A stretch of 64,000 nt of DNA from Blastomussa wellsi (Eukaryota > Cnidaria > Anthozoa > Scleractinia > Plerogyridae): positions 3,899,098 through 3,963,097 of the forward strand of contig OX393564.1 of NCBI GenBank assembly GCA_947652115.1. Reading direction: 5' to 3'. The notes beneath the pieces are model-generated. The model did no database searches and was not told the DNA's origin. It saw only the letters and a list, made by a program, of their open reading frames with translations. Position 1 is the stretch's first letter, and each line of letters opens with the position of its first letter. The translations under genes were made by a program, and so were the position numbers. Of the stretch, positions 34,686-47,614 are shown piece after piece.

Positions 34686-37600
34686 CTTAAGTTAATAAAA
34701 GTAGTTGACTCACCTTTCACAGTAAATGTGTTTGCCGTATCAAACGCCATGACACTCATCCAAGAAAACCCAACAAGAACAAAAAAATGGAGAAAAATGG
34801 CGACTGCTTTGCAAATAATTTCGACTTCAGTTTTCTTTTCAGCAGAGAGAAATATCGTTTGGAAACACAACAACGCCACTGAGAGGTTGACGAGACATTT
34901 CCCAGGCAGATTTCTAAGTTCTTTAAAAGATAGATAAACACTGATCAGAAAACACAGAGAAATAATTGACAAAAGTGTGCCAACAAGCGTGATATAAATA
35001 AGAATTGCTGAACCATTCGCTTCCAGCTGGGTATCCATCGGTCTAGCTTCAGGACATAAAATATAGTAATTGTTTCCTTGCAGGTTCTCGTTATCTTTGT
35101 CAAACGAGAGTTGATTTTGTCTCACAATCACGTGATTTTTGTTTGGGGAAGATAGCATCTGAGACGATTTGTTCTCCACTGAAGTCAAAATTTCGCATGT
35201 TCGACCTTCAAAGGAAACTGTGGAGCTGTCCACAGCTGAAGTGCAGTTAAACATCTGTGACGTCAGATTCTGTGAGTCAGATACAGAATTAAGGGCTAGT
35301 TGAGAATTCTCCCGTTCTTCTGGTTGTACAATGTTTGAGCTCACACCCAAGAGGATTGACCAAGGAGGAACAACTGCTTCATTGCTTGGCATCACCTGAT
35401 GTGACTGTCCCTCTGGATTGCAAATTGCACAGTGAGGGTTTCTGTATACCCAAACAGTACCTCCAACAAAAACTGAAATTACCATCGAATACGAATAACA
35501 CAGCTCTCGCACTGCAGACATTTTCGATAGCCGATTCGACGAGCAGTGAGAATCGTGCAATACACAAGACTTGTGTTTTTGCATCAGATTTGGCAATGGT
35601 GCATATTTCCAAGAACAGTACTCATGCGACTTTAAGAACTTCTTTACCTCCGTGATATTAATAATGGAAGCAGCTGATGACCTGTTTGTATTTTGGCATA
35701 AAAGTTTGAGACTCCAATAAGACAAGTTCCCTTTATCGTTGCATCTGGCACAAGCAATGCTTCTGTATGTCACATTCCACTTCCAATCAAAGACAGGCAG
35801 TTCATTATGTAGCGTCAGATTCACTTCGTGAACAGCTTGGCAATTGTTGTTACTTTGACTACTACAAGTAGACTTCATGATCACTCCGGTAAACCTTGAA
35901 GGGTGATTGATGGCTCCACAAGTTAGACTTTCAGGAGACCCGCCATCAACAATATTTCCAGTATGTCCACATCTGCATGTGAAAACAAACATACTCATCA
36001 GATTTATCAGGCAGCCATAAATATGTTCCATAGCCAGCTTCTAGAATGGGATCTCGTACAAATTCTTGGGCATTTCCTCTATTTTGTCAGAAGAAACCAA
36101 TCAACTTATCAATTTTCAACTTTATCAACCAATGGCTAGCAAATATAAAATATTAAAGTTACCAAGCGGGATTCAAGTTGCTACATTGCTTTTTTATTGG
36201 AAAACTGCAGAAGAAACACGATTGTAACTATTAAAGAGCCATTAAGATCATGAGTCTTAACTCTAACTTTAACAGAGAATGCACTTTTCTGTTTCTTAAG
36301 GCGGTTGTCCACTAGTCCACCAAAAATCGTCCTCGGACCGAGAGAAGCATGCGATATTAAATTGTCCCAACGAGGGCCCCACATTTCCCCATAGCATAAT
36401 TGATTACAATATGAACACGTCCTTCTCTGCTGTCATTTTCTCAACACGGTGGCTATTTTTTGTGTTTACAAAGATTACACTGGTGGCAACTCTTCGGTCA
36501 TTTGGCCATTTTTGTGGTGTCTTGTATCCAACAAGGCGCAGTATATAATCATATTTTCCAGCCTTGGTATATTTAATTAAAGTACAGCTTGAAGTGTACG
36601 TGCTTGGGAACTTCGCGAAACAGCGCCTTACTGACCTAAAGAGCTCTTAATGTATGGCCACTCACTTTGAATGTATAGTAGACTGTATACCAGGATCGTG
36701 ACTCGCCTACCTTGGGCATGCCAGATATAGCATGCGCTCGATCAGCAGGGACACCCTTTCTCATTTAATATCTGGGTAACAGATGGTTTCGGGAGGAAGT
36801 TAACACTCGTATTTCCTGGGGAACTTTTCTCCATATAAACCTAGGCCCTAAGTCTTACCTGACTTTAAAATCCAGACAACAGTCTCCCATTGTTTTACAA
36901 GTGTTATCACAGAAGCAAGCCTTAACCCTCAAGCTATTTGTTCTTTCGTCCATGAAACATCTGCCTTGACACGACTGGGCGGAAGATTTCTTCTGTTTAA
37001 GCACTGAAGCAAAAACCTTTCCTTCTTGTGGAAAAGTGATGTTATGCTGACGGAGCAATCCAGAAAGGTTTTTCCAGCTGAAGATCTCACCCTTAAACTT
37101 CACAACAAAATCTTTGTCTTTTGACTCTTGATCAGGGAAAAAACAGGTTACAAAAGTTCCCATCATGTTCTCCATGATTATTTTCATGAAAAGGTAAAAT
37201 CGACAGCAATGAAAAAGTATCCCATGTAATGACCAAATACAACACAAATAATAACATATACACACCAACAAGGACTGGAAATTCGCTAGATTCAGATCTC
37301 CTCATTCTACTTGAGATTTTAGCTTTGTTGCGAAACATATTTTCTTGAGATCCTGATCGCGTTATTTGAATTAGAACTTCCACTACCATAATGCATGTCG
37401 ATAACAGATTGAAATCGCCCGCTTTCATTTTTTGAAAATTTCCTAAAAAAGGCGACCGTGAAACTTTGAACAATAGTAAAGATTCCACTTTTACGAAGTT
37501 TACATTACCATCAATATGCTGGTCGTATCTTCTTGCAGTTAACTCCATATATAAGTAGAATGCACTTATAGAAATGACACCTTTAAGGAAGGACTTTTTA

Positions 37601-39071
37601 GTGTTAATTGTGTAATTTGGATATGTTAATTAAATCGATACTGACCTGAAACAAAACGCATTTCAAATCCCTGTTTTTATGCCAAGTGTTTTAGTTATTT
37701 TTAGTCAGTCATGCTAAATCGAAATTTTGATATTTATTTCACATTTCAGTGCTGAACTGTTCGAATCAGTAGGGCTTTTGTGAGCCTTGAAGAGTTCGCT
37801 TTGGTGAATATATGCAACAGTCAATTTATCATAATGACTGATTTTACTTTTACAGTATGAAGCAAGCATTTTCAATGTAATAAAAGGTTGATGACGGAAA
37901 ACATTGATGACACCTTATAGTAAAGTCGCCAACAAATAGCAAAACTTGGCTGCAACCAAGACATGGTTCCTGTGAATGTGGGATAAATTTCAGTATTTAA
38001 CATGTGGACTTCTAAAACGATATAAACGCTATTTGTTTTAATATTTATATTTTCATGGGAAATTTTTTTTTCTCTTTACTGAATAGAAAAAAATGTCTCT
38101 TAAAGGTTGCTCATAATTTTCCTGAAATTTAATTTCATGAAGGTTTAATTCTTTTGTGTTGACCACGACAAAAACGTACAGTTTAAATGACAGCAGCTGG
38201 TCACAGCAAATAAACACACAGCATGTTCATTTCCTATCTAATTATAAATTGCAAACTGTTTGACGCGTGACCCTGTAGTGTTTTGAACGTTAAGATGAAA
38301 CGTTTCGCTTCTAGTCCATCTGTAGCTGATATTGCATGGCTACGAATAAGTGCTCCTATAAAAAAATGAAAGATAATACAGTCCAGCCGACTGATTTATC
38401 TCCTCGTTGACTCAGCCAAATGCATCAGCTCATGGTCTAGCTTTATGCAACAGATGTTTACTAAAGGTCTTTTTCTTACCCTCTTAGTGTTGGCGATCGA
38501 TCGACGATCAAATGGCAAAGAGGTGCACGGGTAATCTTTAACGAGTCGATGAGATTCTTGGCGTGAACTCTGGGACGGAAAAATTAAAATTTATGAGTCG
38601 AAAGTGGCCAGTTTGGACTCGCATGAGAACTTTTAACAATGTGGACACTGTGATCCCAATAATAAAGAAAGCAATCTCATGTGGCTTCAATCCTGGGTAT
38701 AGCGTGTTAACTGAACTTCAGCATGAAATAACACCATATGCATGGGCTCTTCTTTGTCTTTTATTTGTGTCACTGTACAGTCAGTTTCTATCTATCAATG
38801 CCTGGCACTCACACAGGACGTCAGGTAATGAATACATGCAACTTGTTACTTTTTCTTTTTCTAACGTTTATTTCAATCACATGTGCTAGAAAAGTCAAAA
38901 GTTAAGTTTGTTTTTGTTATTTACATTTTGTTTCTGTTATAGATACCTATATGTACAACGACGGCTCTTTACTTATAGGCTTTTAGCTCATTTCCTGTAA
39001 GATAACGAAAATGAAAGAAACTTCAGTAGAAAAACTTTCTGCCTCGGTCAATTCCTTACAAATCACCTTAT

Positions 39072-39306
39072 ACCCGATTTACACCAAAGCTTAAACACGT
39101 TTCAAAGCTGTTTAGTTAAATAAGGTTTAAAATTGTTTTGGTCATAAAAGTTACCAACTGATGATTGTTGACTTCAAATTTCGCACAATGAAAGAACACA
39201 TTAGAACTTACTTGAATCCTATGTAAAATTCAGTCTTTCAGTCTTGCTTATTTTCATTTTGCCTAACCTGGTTTAGCTAAACAAGTTTTGTTGGTGTGAA
39301 TGGGGT
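39072..39306. mobile_element. MITE, copy 1 (sibling at 58313-58550)
   Basis: The ends are CCCGATTTACACCAAAGCTT and TTTTGTTGGTGTGAATGGGGT, which are inverted to each other. The body (AAAGCTGTTTAGTTAAAT, GCACAATGAAAGAACACA, GTCTTTCAGT) aligns along its length with 58313-58550. Confidence 0.7.
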
Positions 39307-39313
39307 ATTAGTT

Positions 39314-39450
39314 ACAATTTGTTACGAAAGAAACATTTAAAAGCGGCTCACCAAATTATGAATAACATTACGACTACAATCTACGTTCAAACTTCAAATT
39401 GTTAAGAAAGAAACATTTAAAAGCGGCTCACCAAATTGCGATCAATAACT
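39314..39450. repeat. Direct repeat, about 87-bp spacing
   Basis: AAGAAACATTTAAAAGCGGC followed by TCACCAAATT occurs near 39327 and again near 39408. A weaker third copy, ACACATTTAAAAATGGCTC, follows. Confidence 0.6.
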
Positions 39451-39657
39451 TGACAAAAGACACATTTAAAAATGGCTCTCTTATTGGTAACATTATGTTA
39501 TGATTTCAAATCACTGCTTCCCTTCTAAATTAGTGTTTATATATTCTCAACAATACACTATCAACAATTTTAAGTACTTTGTCAGTAATAAAATTATTTT
39601 TTAAGAAGAAAAGTCAAGTCGTATTTTCATCGAGAACAGGTTTTTCACTTGCATAAC

Positions 39658-42600
39658 TCAAAGATTTTTTTGTCTCGCTTGTTTCCTTGGCAGGCGCTTC
39701 ATCATGTCAAATGAGTTGGAACCCGAAGCTATTTCAGCATCAGTATTTCCTGTATGTTGGTCACAAGTTACGCTTGTTCGAGGTTCTACTGCTCCATTCC
39801 ATCGTTTAAAGAATCCATTCTTGAGGAGACCTCGCACTTTCTTAGTGGTAACGAAGCACAGTGCCATGAAAAACCCTGCAAAGATATTTCATGGTAATTA
39901 ACATAAAATATATTAAAATATTCCACAATTGAATTAATTTTGAACAAAAAAGATCCCAATCGAAATAGAAAAGCATTCATGAATGTTTTCCTAAACGACT
40001 GAACGGATGCGGAAAATTTTGAACGGATATTCTCAAACTCATTAATAATCCATTGTGTTAAAACAAAGAAAGTCATAACCGTGAAGACGGTTTGGATACC
40101 CGATCTCAATTAGCATAGATTTTGACGATTTTATTTCTCCGTTTACTCCTTAGTTTTTGATTCGATTGAGAAGATATATGAAACGCTCGAGACCGTGTTT
40201 AATCGGCTATATAAACACCTCGAAGTTCGTTAAAAATACTCCGCTGTTCGTCATATCTTCAACTCTCTTCCGGTGTTTGGATATCCAGATCAAACAGTGT
40301 CTCTCGCGAACAGTTGAACCCAGCTGAACGGCTGAAGGAAATTTTTCAACGGGTGAGGTCGAAGGACTGAACGGCCAAGGAACATTTTTGAGCGGCTGAC
40401 TGTGTCTATCCTTATTCTTATATTGAATCAGCACTCAAGGCATGCTCGAAAGATGTTCCCTTTCTAATCTATCAGGGTCTTGAGCAGAACAAAATCACCT
40501 TGCATGCTGTTAAGCACTGCAGAAGGATATTGCAGGAATGCAGTTTGTTTCCAATTCCCAATAAGTCCCAGAATCCAAGAGAGTCCCATTACTGTGGTCA
40601 GCTTGATGCAGATGAGAGTCAGTGAAGCTCGGGAGCTGTTGTTTGTTGCTTGGCTGGAACTCTGGGAAAAAAGGGGCAAGTGCTAATGAAACATTAGAAA
40701 CTTCTAACAACAATTCAAAATGCTTTTTTATGTGTTCGAACAGATCGAATCACGTTATAGAGTTTTGTTAGGCCCCATTTGTATGGTCTCCGTTACCCAA
40801 CGAGCGTTATCGAGCGTTAATATGACAAAAAATTTGCCCTGTCACCTGAATAAAGTTGACCCTGTTTGATTATTCATAAAGTTTTTTTGGAATCGAATCA
40901 TCACTTACCTTCTTCCTATTAGTTTCTTTCATTCATTCCATCACTGGAGGCCTTCTGAGCCTTATTTCTTTAATGCAAATTGGCATCCTGATTGTACGTG
41001 ACACTCGGCACGGCGTGACTCGCCCCGGGTAGGCGAGCAAAAGTATTTAATAAATACTTTGTTTATATACGAGAAAAAGTTGTCCCAGAAACCTGGCCTA
41101 CCCAAGTTGTCTCGCCTCTCGAGACAACTCGGGTGGGGTCATATACAAGGTTTTTGGGAGCTGAAAAGTTAGCTCGCACAGGGTAACTCGGCCGGGAAGG
41201 GTTGTCCCGGGTACCTTGTGATCTCAGGAACAGAAATGTAACCAACCTGTTGTATGTGTCGAATAGCATAAATATTTTTCGTCAAGCACATAATGTTGAA
41301 AACCAATGCAAGGCTTACTGGAGTCACCACGGCAACGGCTATCATTGCTTTGTCTGATATCCAGCAATATGTCGAATTTCCTGATGTAAAAATAAGAAAT
41401 TGTTACCTTTTATAAAATCGCGTACTTTATAATGACACGCGGAAAGTAGTTTAACAGAATACAGAATACGAATGGATGGTGACTTTTTATCAGCAACCAA
41501 AATTAAACAAAAATGCTATATTAAGTTGTAAAATAAGTATTTAGACTCTAAATCATTTTTGCGTGCAACCCAGGTATTCAACTGTACAAACCATATCCGG
41601 CAGGAAAAGCTCCTGTCAAGTCCAACACAGCGCACAAACCAACGACCAATGCGGGTAGTCCCCATCCCACAATACAATACTTGATGAACGTCTTCCTGAT
41701 TTCGTATGGTTGTCTTCTTACGTCGCTCACTGTACAGCGAAATAATAAAGATATAACAAACATTCAGTATCAACTATCAAGAAACTAAAGAGTATTAATT
41801 TACAGAAGGTGGCACTTGCCAGTGGTTTAGTTACTTTTATTTTAAATACCATTATCTATCCCAACCCGTGCTCGGCATATTGGAATGCAGAAATTATCTT
41901 GAGCCGCAATGACGGGAATCTGTTTCTCCATGAAACAGACTAACTAATTGGAGGAGGTAAAACTGATCTGAGGAATTATGTTTTCATCGGTACCGAACGA
42001 GATTCGTCACATTGTTTTAACACAACAAATAGTTGAATAAGATGACAAAAGCCGAAAGAGCAAGGAAAAAAATATATAAGTTAAAACAATATGACGATTC
42101 TCTACTTTCCGCATCGAGCGCTTTCTTCCAGCGAAGACTGCACCCCTGTATTTTTTGTAATCTTCCTTAATTGTATTTCTGACGTAACAAACGATATCAG
42201 TGGATCTATCATTGTGACTCGAGAAATTTCAGAGCTATAAGTTTATTTTTCTGCATCTTTTAAGCTGTTCCTAGGGGCACTTTCGTACCTTTCACTGTGA
42301 ACGTACTTGCAGAATCAAACGCCATGACACTCATCCACGAAAATGCAGCGAGAACAAAGAAGTGGAGAAAAATGGCGACTGCTTTGCAAATAGTATTGAT
42401 TTCTTTTGACTTTTCAGCGCTGAGGAAGATTGCTTGATAACACAGCAACGCCAAAGAGAGGCTGACGAGACATTTTCCAGGCAGATTTCTAAGCTCTTTG
42501 AAAGACAGGTAAACGCCAAGCAGAAAACACAGTGAGACGATTGACAGAAGTGTGCCGGTGAATGTTATATAAACAATAACTGTAGAGTTAGGCCAGCGCT

Positions 42601-45600
42601 GGTTATCAACCTGTTTATCGTGTCCACCTTGTCCGGTTTGCTCCTCCGGACACACAATATAGACGGTATTTCTTTGCAGCGACATGGCATTTTCCTCATA
42701 TACAATCTGCTTTTGGTTGATCAGCACGATAGCGTGGCTTTTGTTTTGGTAAAATGTTATCTGTGTCGATTGGTTTTTTGTTGAAGTAAAATTCTCACAC
42801 ATATCACTTCCAATGTTGACAGTGCAGTTCGTAGTATTTGAGGAACAGTTAAACATCTGTGGCGTCATATTGTATCCTTGCACGGAAGATCCCGTAATGA
42901 GGGTGGGTGGTGGATTCGTTTTTCGTTTTGGATCTGGAATGCTTGCGCGTACATCCAGAAGAACCGACAAAGGTGGCACCATTGGTCTATGGTTATCTCC
43001 TTTTTGTGCTAATGGCCTTCCTTCGGGATTGCAAAGGGCACAATGAGGGTTTCTGTAGCTCATTTTTTTGCCAACTTTAAAAACCATCGAATATAATGAA
43101 CACAGGTGTTTGATTACTGATAACAATGGTAGCTGATTGGAAGAGCATCGCGTATCACGCAATACGCAAGACTCGTAGCGCTGATGTCGATTTTGTGGAG
43201 CATACTGCCATGAACAATCCGGATGTTCTCTCAAAAATCTCTTGACAGCCGTCATGTTAACTGGAGTAGCTATTGATCCACTGCTTAGTGCACATGCAAT
43301 ATCAAAGCCCCAGAAAGACAAGTTCCTTACACTGTCGCATCTGGCACAAGCAATGCTTCTGTATGTTATATTCTGCGCAAGGTCAAAGACAGGCAGTTCC
43401 TTCTGCAGCGTCATATTCAACTGATGAACAGCTTGACATTCGCTGTTTCTTTGACGACTGCAGGAAGACGTCATAATTATTCCAGACAATGAGTGTTGAT
43501 TGACATCTCCACATGAAGCATTCTGAAGAGAAAGGTTATTGCCCTTTTGACCACATCTGAGGAAATACAAATCCAGAACTGATTTCAAAGCTCATTCGAT
43601 ACTTTATGGAAAAAAACACTTGATGTTAAATGTTCAATTAGCATACATTAGCTACCACGATGGTCAGAAATGGGTGTTTTTTCTCCCACTGGGTTCACAG
43701 AGATATGTAGAATATTTCGAATGAGACGAAACTTGGCATGAACATTGTTTCAGAAATTCCACATTTAGTGGTAGTGACAACACACTGGTGATTGACAGTG
43801 TGACGTCACAAATTACGTCCAAACTTGGCGCCAAAATTTAAAATTTGGATATTGATGTTAAAAACTGTATAGCAATGTTCTCTGATTAAAACGATGATTT
43901 TCAGTGAAAACTCCACCTAAATCCAATAAAACGGCATAAAGTTATCGCTGATTAAAGAAATTCAAATTTCTCGCCAAATGTAAAAGAACGTATGGAATTC
44001 GCCATATATAGTAAAACTTTAGGGGTATTTTAACTCGAACACTATAAACTAGGTTCGAAGGAAACAAACTGAATAGTGGATAAAAACAAATTTGTAGTTT
44101 TTTGAATTTAGGACATTGGGTATCAGGCTGGACATTACGTAATTTTTCAACACATGTGACGTCATAATTGCATATTGATGACGTCAGAGTTTAAATAGCT
44201 ATATAGTTTCAAATTAACTACAAATTTGTTTCTGGCTCATTTCCACTTTGTTTTCTTCAGACTTCGTCCATCCTATTCAACTGTAAATACCCCTAAAGTT
44301 TGACTATATAAGGTAATAAAACAACTAAATTGTTAAAATTCCTTTACCATTGTTATTTTTCGATCACTCATAACTTTGAGCCGTTTTACTGGATTTTACT
44401 GGATTTGGTTTTCACCAAAGAGCTTCGTTTTGACCATAGAACATTTCTATATAGTTTGTTAGATCAATTTCTTAATTCCAAATTTTGGCGCCAAATATCA
44501 ACGTCATTTGTGACGTCAGATTGTCAATCAATACTGTGAAACTATTACTATTAAATGTAGAATTTCTTGAACTATGTGCATGCCAAATATCTTTTTTTCC
44601 GAGTATCCTACCGTTTTCTGTGAACCAAATGGGAGAAAAAAACACCCATTTATGACCACCGTGTACATTTTCCGCTCCATCTTCTTAGGTGAAGCAAACT
44701 AACAAAACGATATGATTTCGAGAGCACCCAACAGGGGACTGCATACTTCTTTGATGGCATTTCATGGACTTGCAAAGTGGTAATAAAGGTGTTGCACTTC
44801 ATTTATTATAATAACTTAGGGAGTGTGTTAGATTGAGCTTATTTTTTTGTGACGAGAAATGAACCTTGCATGCTTCCTGTCTTTTAATCCAGTATAGCTG
44901 TTGGACTTAACAATGGACATTTGCTGTTCGGACTGAAGCAAACTGACACAGCACCGTTTTACTAAAGCAAATGATGGAGATGCTTGATATAAAAGCTCTC
45001 AAAGTGTCGTTCCCTTTTTTCTCGAACATTTGCTGCCGGACTATTTCTATAATCAAACTTGAGATTCGTGCTCTTTAAAAATCAAGTTTCCATATTTTTA
45101 TACTTCGAATCTTACCGTGAATGGAAATCCAAGCAACAGTCCCCGAAGTTTTTGCAAACCTTATCACAGAAGCAAGTCTTATAAGAATATTTTCTTTCAT
45201 CCAAAAAACATCTGCGTTGACACGACTGTTCTCGAGCCTTGTTCTGTTTAAGCACTGCATCAAGAAGATTCTTTTCCTGTGGCACAGTGATGTTGTGCTG
45301 GCGAAGCACCTGAGAAAGATTTTTCCAACTGAAAATTTCACCCTTAAACTTCACAAGAAAGTCTTGGTCTTTTGTGTCTAAACCAGGAAAGAAATTCAAT
45401 CCATATTTAAGTATTATTCTCCTGTGACCGGTTTTGGATGAAAAATCACAAAGATTTTACTGTTCAATCTACATACCGACTGGGCTTGGAAATTCATCAA
45501 AGTCGTATTTTGCAACAGACGGTTGAGGTTTGGTTACAGTAAGACTTAAAACTACAATAGCCACAATGCTTATCCTTATGAAGTTTGAATCGTCTTGTTT

Positions 45601-45603
45601 CAT
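39658..45603 (-). CDS. SMB-domain family-B 7TM receptor, copy C
   Basis: Intact paralogue of A. Exons in transcript order: 45477-45603, 45116-45377, 42289-43556, 41592-41729, 41247-41380, 40499-40661, 39658-39875. All have GT..AG borders and sum to 2310 nt (769 aa plus TGA). The ATG at 45603 starts a signal peptide. The SMB domain reads SCQRRC, CFCDKVC, DCC, RC. The ectodomain has the family blocks YRSIACARC and YRNPHCALCNP and many N-x-S/T sites. The helices show NLPGKCLVSLSLAL (TM2), LHFFVLAAFSWMSVMAF (TM3), VGWGLPALVVGL (TM4), YCWIS in ECL2 and GLSWILGL (TM6). The cytoplasmic tail begins ALCFVTTKKVRGLLK. No GPS motif precedes TM1. Exons 4, 5 and 6 have the same lengths (138, 134, 163 nt) as in A, supporting tandem duplication. 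Confidence 0.87.
40031..40312. mobile_element. Palindromic MITE, copy 2
   Basis: Sibling of 6845-7145, sharing CGATTGAGAAGATA, ACACCTCGAAGTTCGTTA and CTCTCGCGA-type ends. It lies in the last intron of receptor C. It shows more change from a clean palindrome than copy 1. Confidence 0.6.
40995..41226. mobile_element. MITE-like element with TTGTCTCG/CGAGACAA palindrome
   Basis: Contains GTTGTCTCGCCTCTCGAGAC-type inverted blocks (near 41107-41130), CTACCCAAGTTGTCTC and GAGACAACTCGGGTGGGG, and GC-rich CCCGGGTA motifs near both edges. No coding content. It is in an intron of receptor C, ending about 20 nt before exon 5. Confidence 0.45.
43655..44664. mobile_element. About 1-kb fold-back DNA element in intron 2 of receptor C
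   Basis: GATGGTCAGAAATGGGTGTT and TCTCCCACTGGGTTCAC on the left are mirrored at the right end by GTGAACCAAATGGGAGAAAA and ACACCCATTTATGACCACC. Further inside, GTGACGTCACAAATTACGTC and TTGGCGCCAAAATTT pair with AATTTTGGCGCCAAAT and TTTGTGACGTCAGATTGTC. Inner blocks ACTTTAGGGGTATTT and ACAAATTTGTAGTT also have inverted partners. The whole kilobase is therefore one diverged palindrome without a transposase. Confidence 0.75.
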
Positions 45604-47614
45604 TTTTATGTCAGTCGAGTAGCTTGACGAAAACTGCACTTAAATAGATTTACAAGCAAAGCGAACCGAGTGAATGTTTTATGAGATCTGTTGATCTTCT
45701 GCTCTGCGTAGCTAGCTCATTTGACTAACCCTGTGAAAACAAAGAGGGCTTTGAAAAAGCATTGGATTGATTTTTAATTAAACTAACATTTAACTTGCTA
45801 ATCAATGGCAAAATAATGCTAATAATGGCAAAAAAAAACGCTGTGCAGCGTTTTGGACACGATTTCAGGGGTTAAACTTTAAATTAGCGCAAACACATGC
45901 TACAGAATATGATAGCTAAATTGTTTTGATATTTATGATATTCCGGTACGTAGTCAAATGCTGCTATAGACGAGATTTTTTGAAGGGCTCTTACTCGACG
46001 CATTTAATAACGACTTTTAAATCCACCTGGCTTTTTCTACAAATAGGAATGAAAACCTTGACCGTTACTGGCCTAATGCCGGAGAACAGGATGCAGTTTT
46101 ATATGAAGCAGAAAAGAAGCCTCTAAAATTAAACCGAAAGTAATATTATCCAATACAATTTTTCTTCATATTATATGAATTTGGAAAATAAAACTGAAAT
46201 ATATATATACGTGATTGCGAAAGTTGACATTATGTATTTGCTGATTTTGCTCATTAATTTTACTTTCTGAACTGCACATTCTTGTCAGATTTTTGATGGA
46301 AATTTCTTGTCATTCGTTCAAAAACAAACATCTTAAAAGCATGCTATATTTGGATTGAGGCCGTTGGACGTCAAAGTTACCTTATATCTTATTTTTTGTC
46401 TTGACAACTGCAAAATCAACTCTGCGGTACCCTTTCAAGGCCTTTCGCTATTATAAAAAAATATTCAAACAAAAATAATTAAAACGTTGGCGAGATAGAT
46501 ATACATATAGAAATTGCAAATTTATAATGTTAATAGGACTGAGTGCAGTCTATTTGGGTCTTCAATCATACCAGTGATTGCGGGAGTCCGATTTGTTTAG
46601 GGACGAGTGGAACTACAGTCCAAATTAGACGACGCATTTTCCTGCTACCAATTAATCTTAACTGTAACAAAATTCCTGTGGAAGATTTATCAACACAGTT
46701 TAAAAGCTTTTTTTTAAACTGGAGGATTTAGCAATATCAAGGAGTATTTAGTTACAATACAATGAGAAAGCAAATAAAGAGAATGGGCTACGCAACTCCT
46801 AAACCTTTTTGTGGACACTGCAATAATAAAAACTTTGGCTTCTCCCGCTCTAATTTAGTGAAAATTGGGCGTTCTTAGAACCAATCAGATTCAATAACTT
46901 TTTTATAGTTGTGCTCTAATGATACGACGACTGCCGAGCGGGGAACATTTAGACAAAGCGATGCCTGTTGACCATCACTATGACAAAAAGAAAACATTTT
47001 TGAAACTGAAGATTTTAGGATTATCAAGGAGTATTCAGTAAACACATAAAGCGAATACGCATGCGCAGGACGCAAGTATTTGTTTGGACACTCGCTCCAA
47101 TTTAGTGAAAAATAGGGCGTGCTGACAGCCAATCAGTCTCGAGATTTTGTTATAGTTGATCATTATCGGCAACTATGACAAAAAGAAGACAAACCAAATA
47201 AACCAAATAACCCTGCGATACTACACTGGAGAAGGAAATTAAAGAATGTTTCCACGGGGAAAAGTGCGCGCGCGCTTAAAACTTTAAATAGCGCATTTAC
47301 GTCATTAGACTTGCGCGAGCGCAAACGTTTCTTTTGTCCTAGCAGTTCCATTTATTTCCGCATAGCCACTGATGGAGGGATTTTCCGACACGATTCGAAT
47401 GCAATGCCGTTCATGATCAACGTGCACTTTTCCTCAGCGAAAAAAAAGCTTTATATTTCAAACCGTGTCTATGTATGTTTTCAGTGAAGTTGAAGCAAGC
47501 ACGCATTTTAATCTATACGTAGACAAACGGTATTTGTTGACGTGACATCGTCATAAACGACAGTTGTAGTTGCAGTTATAGATAGCTTGGTCAGTAAATA
47601 AATTTAGACACTTC
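45604..47614. other. Divergent intergenic region, receptor C / small membrane-protein gene
   Basis: 2 kb between two start codons that face away from each other, so both promoters should lie here. A duplicated segment occupies 46700-47165. No CpG-rich or TATA feature stands out that I would call. Confidence 0.45.
46705..47165. repeat. Diverged segmental duplication, spacing about 250-300 bp
   Basis: TATCAAGGAGTATT, TTTAGTGAAAAT-GGGCGT, CCAATCAG, ATAGTTG and ACTATGACAAAAAGAA blocks occur in the same order twice (about 46719-46995 and 47023-47185). Confidence 0.5.

Larger units (their letters stand above)
29924..37428 (-). pseudogene. SMB-domain family-B 7TM receptor, copy B (nonsense codon, TM6 deletion)
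   Basis: Middle paralogue of the cluster. Exons in transcript order: 37266-37428, 36859-37126, 34714-35972, 34196-34333, 33756-33889, 32458-32596, 29924-30117. All have GT..AG borders and the same phases as A and C. Signal peptide, SMB domain (SCQGRC, CFCDNTC, DCC), ectodomain and TM1-TM3 read open. In exon 4 the codon that is CAA (Gln) in A and C is TAA (plus-strand 34314-34316), which would end the protein at 569 aa, just after TM3. Exon 6 is 139 nt against 163 in A and C: eight residues around the TM6 motif GLTWILGL are missing. Exon 7 ends in a run of Asn codons from an AAC microsatellite. Exon frames are otherwise preserved, so the decay is recent. A truncated, possibly secreted or three-helix product is an alternative. 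Confidence 0.85.
37429..39657. other. Intergenic region between receptors B and C
   Basis: 2.2 kb that must hold the promoter of B and the 3' UTR of C. It contains the paired MITE at 39072 and a direct repeat at 39314-39450. A 108-codon plus-strand frame at 38563-38889 has one hydrophobic stretch but no splice partners or family resemblance. Confidence 0.45.

Noticed and set aside
38563..38889. 108-codon plus-strand frame with a hydrophobic stretch between receptors B and C
   Set aside because: No signal peptide at its start, no splice partners, no recognisable motif, and AT-rich surroundings typical of chance frames.
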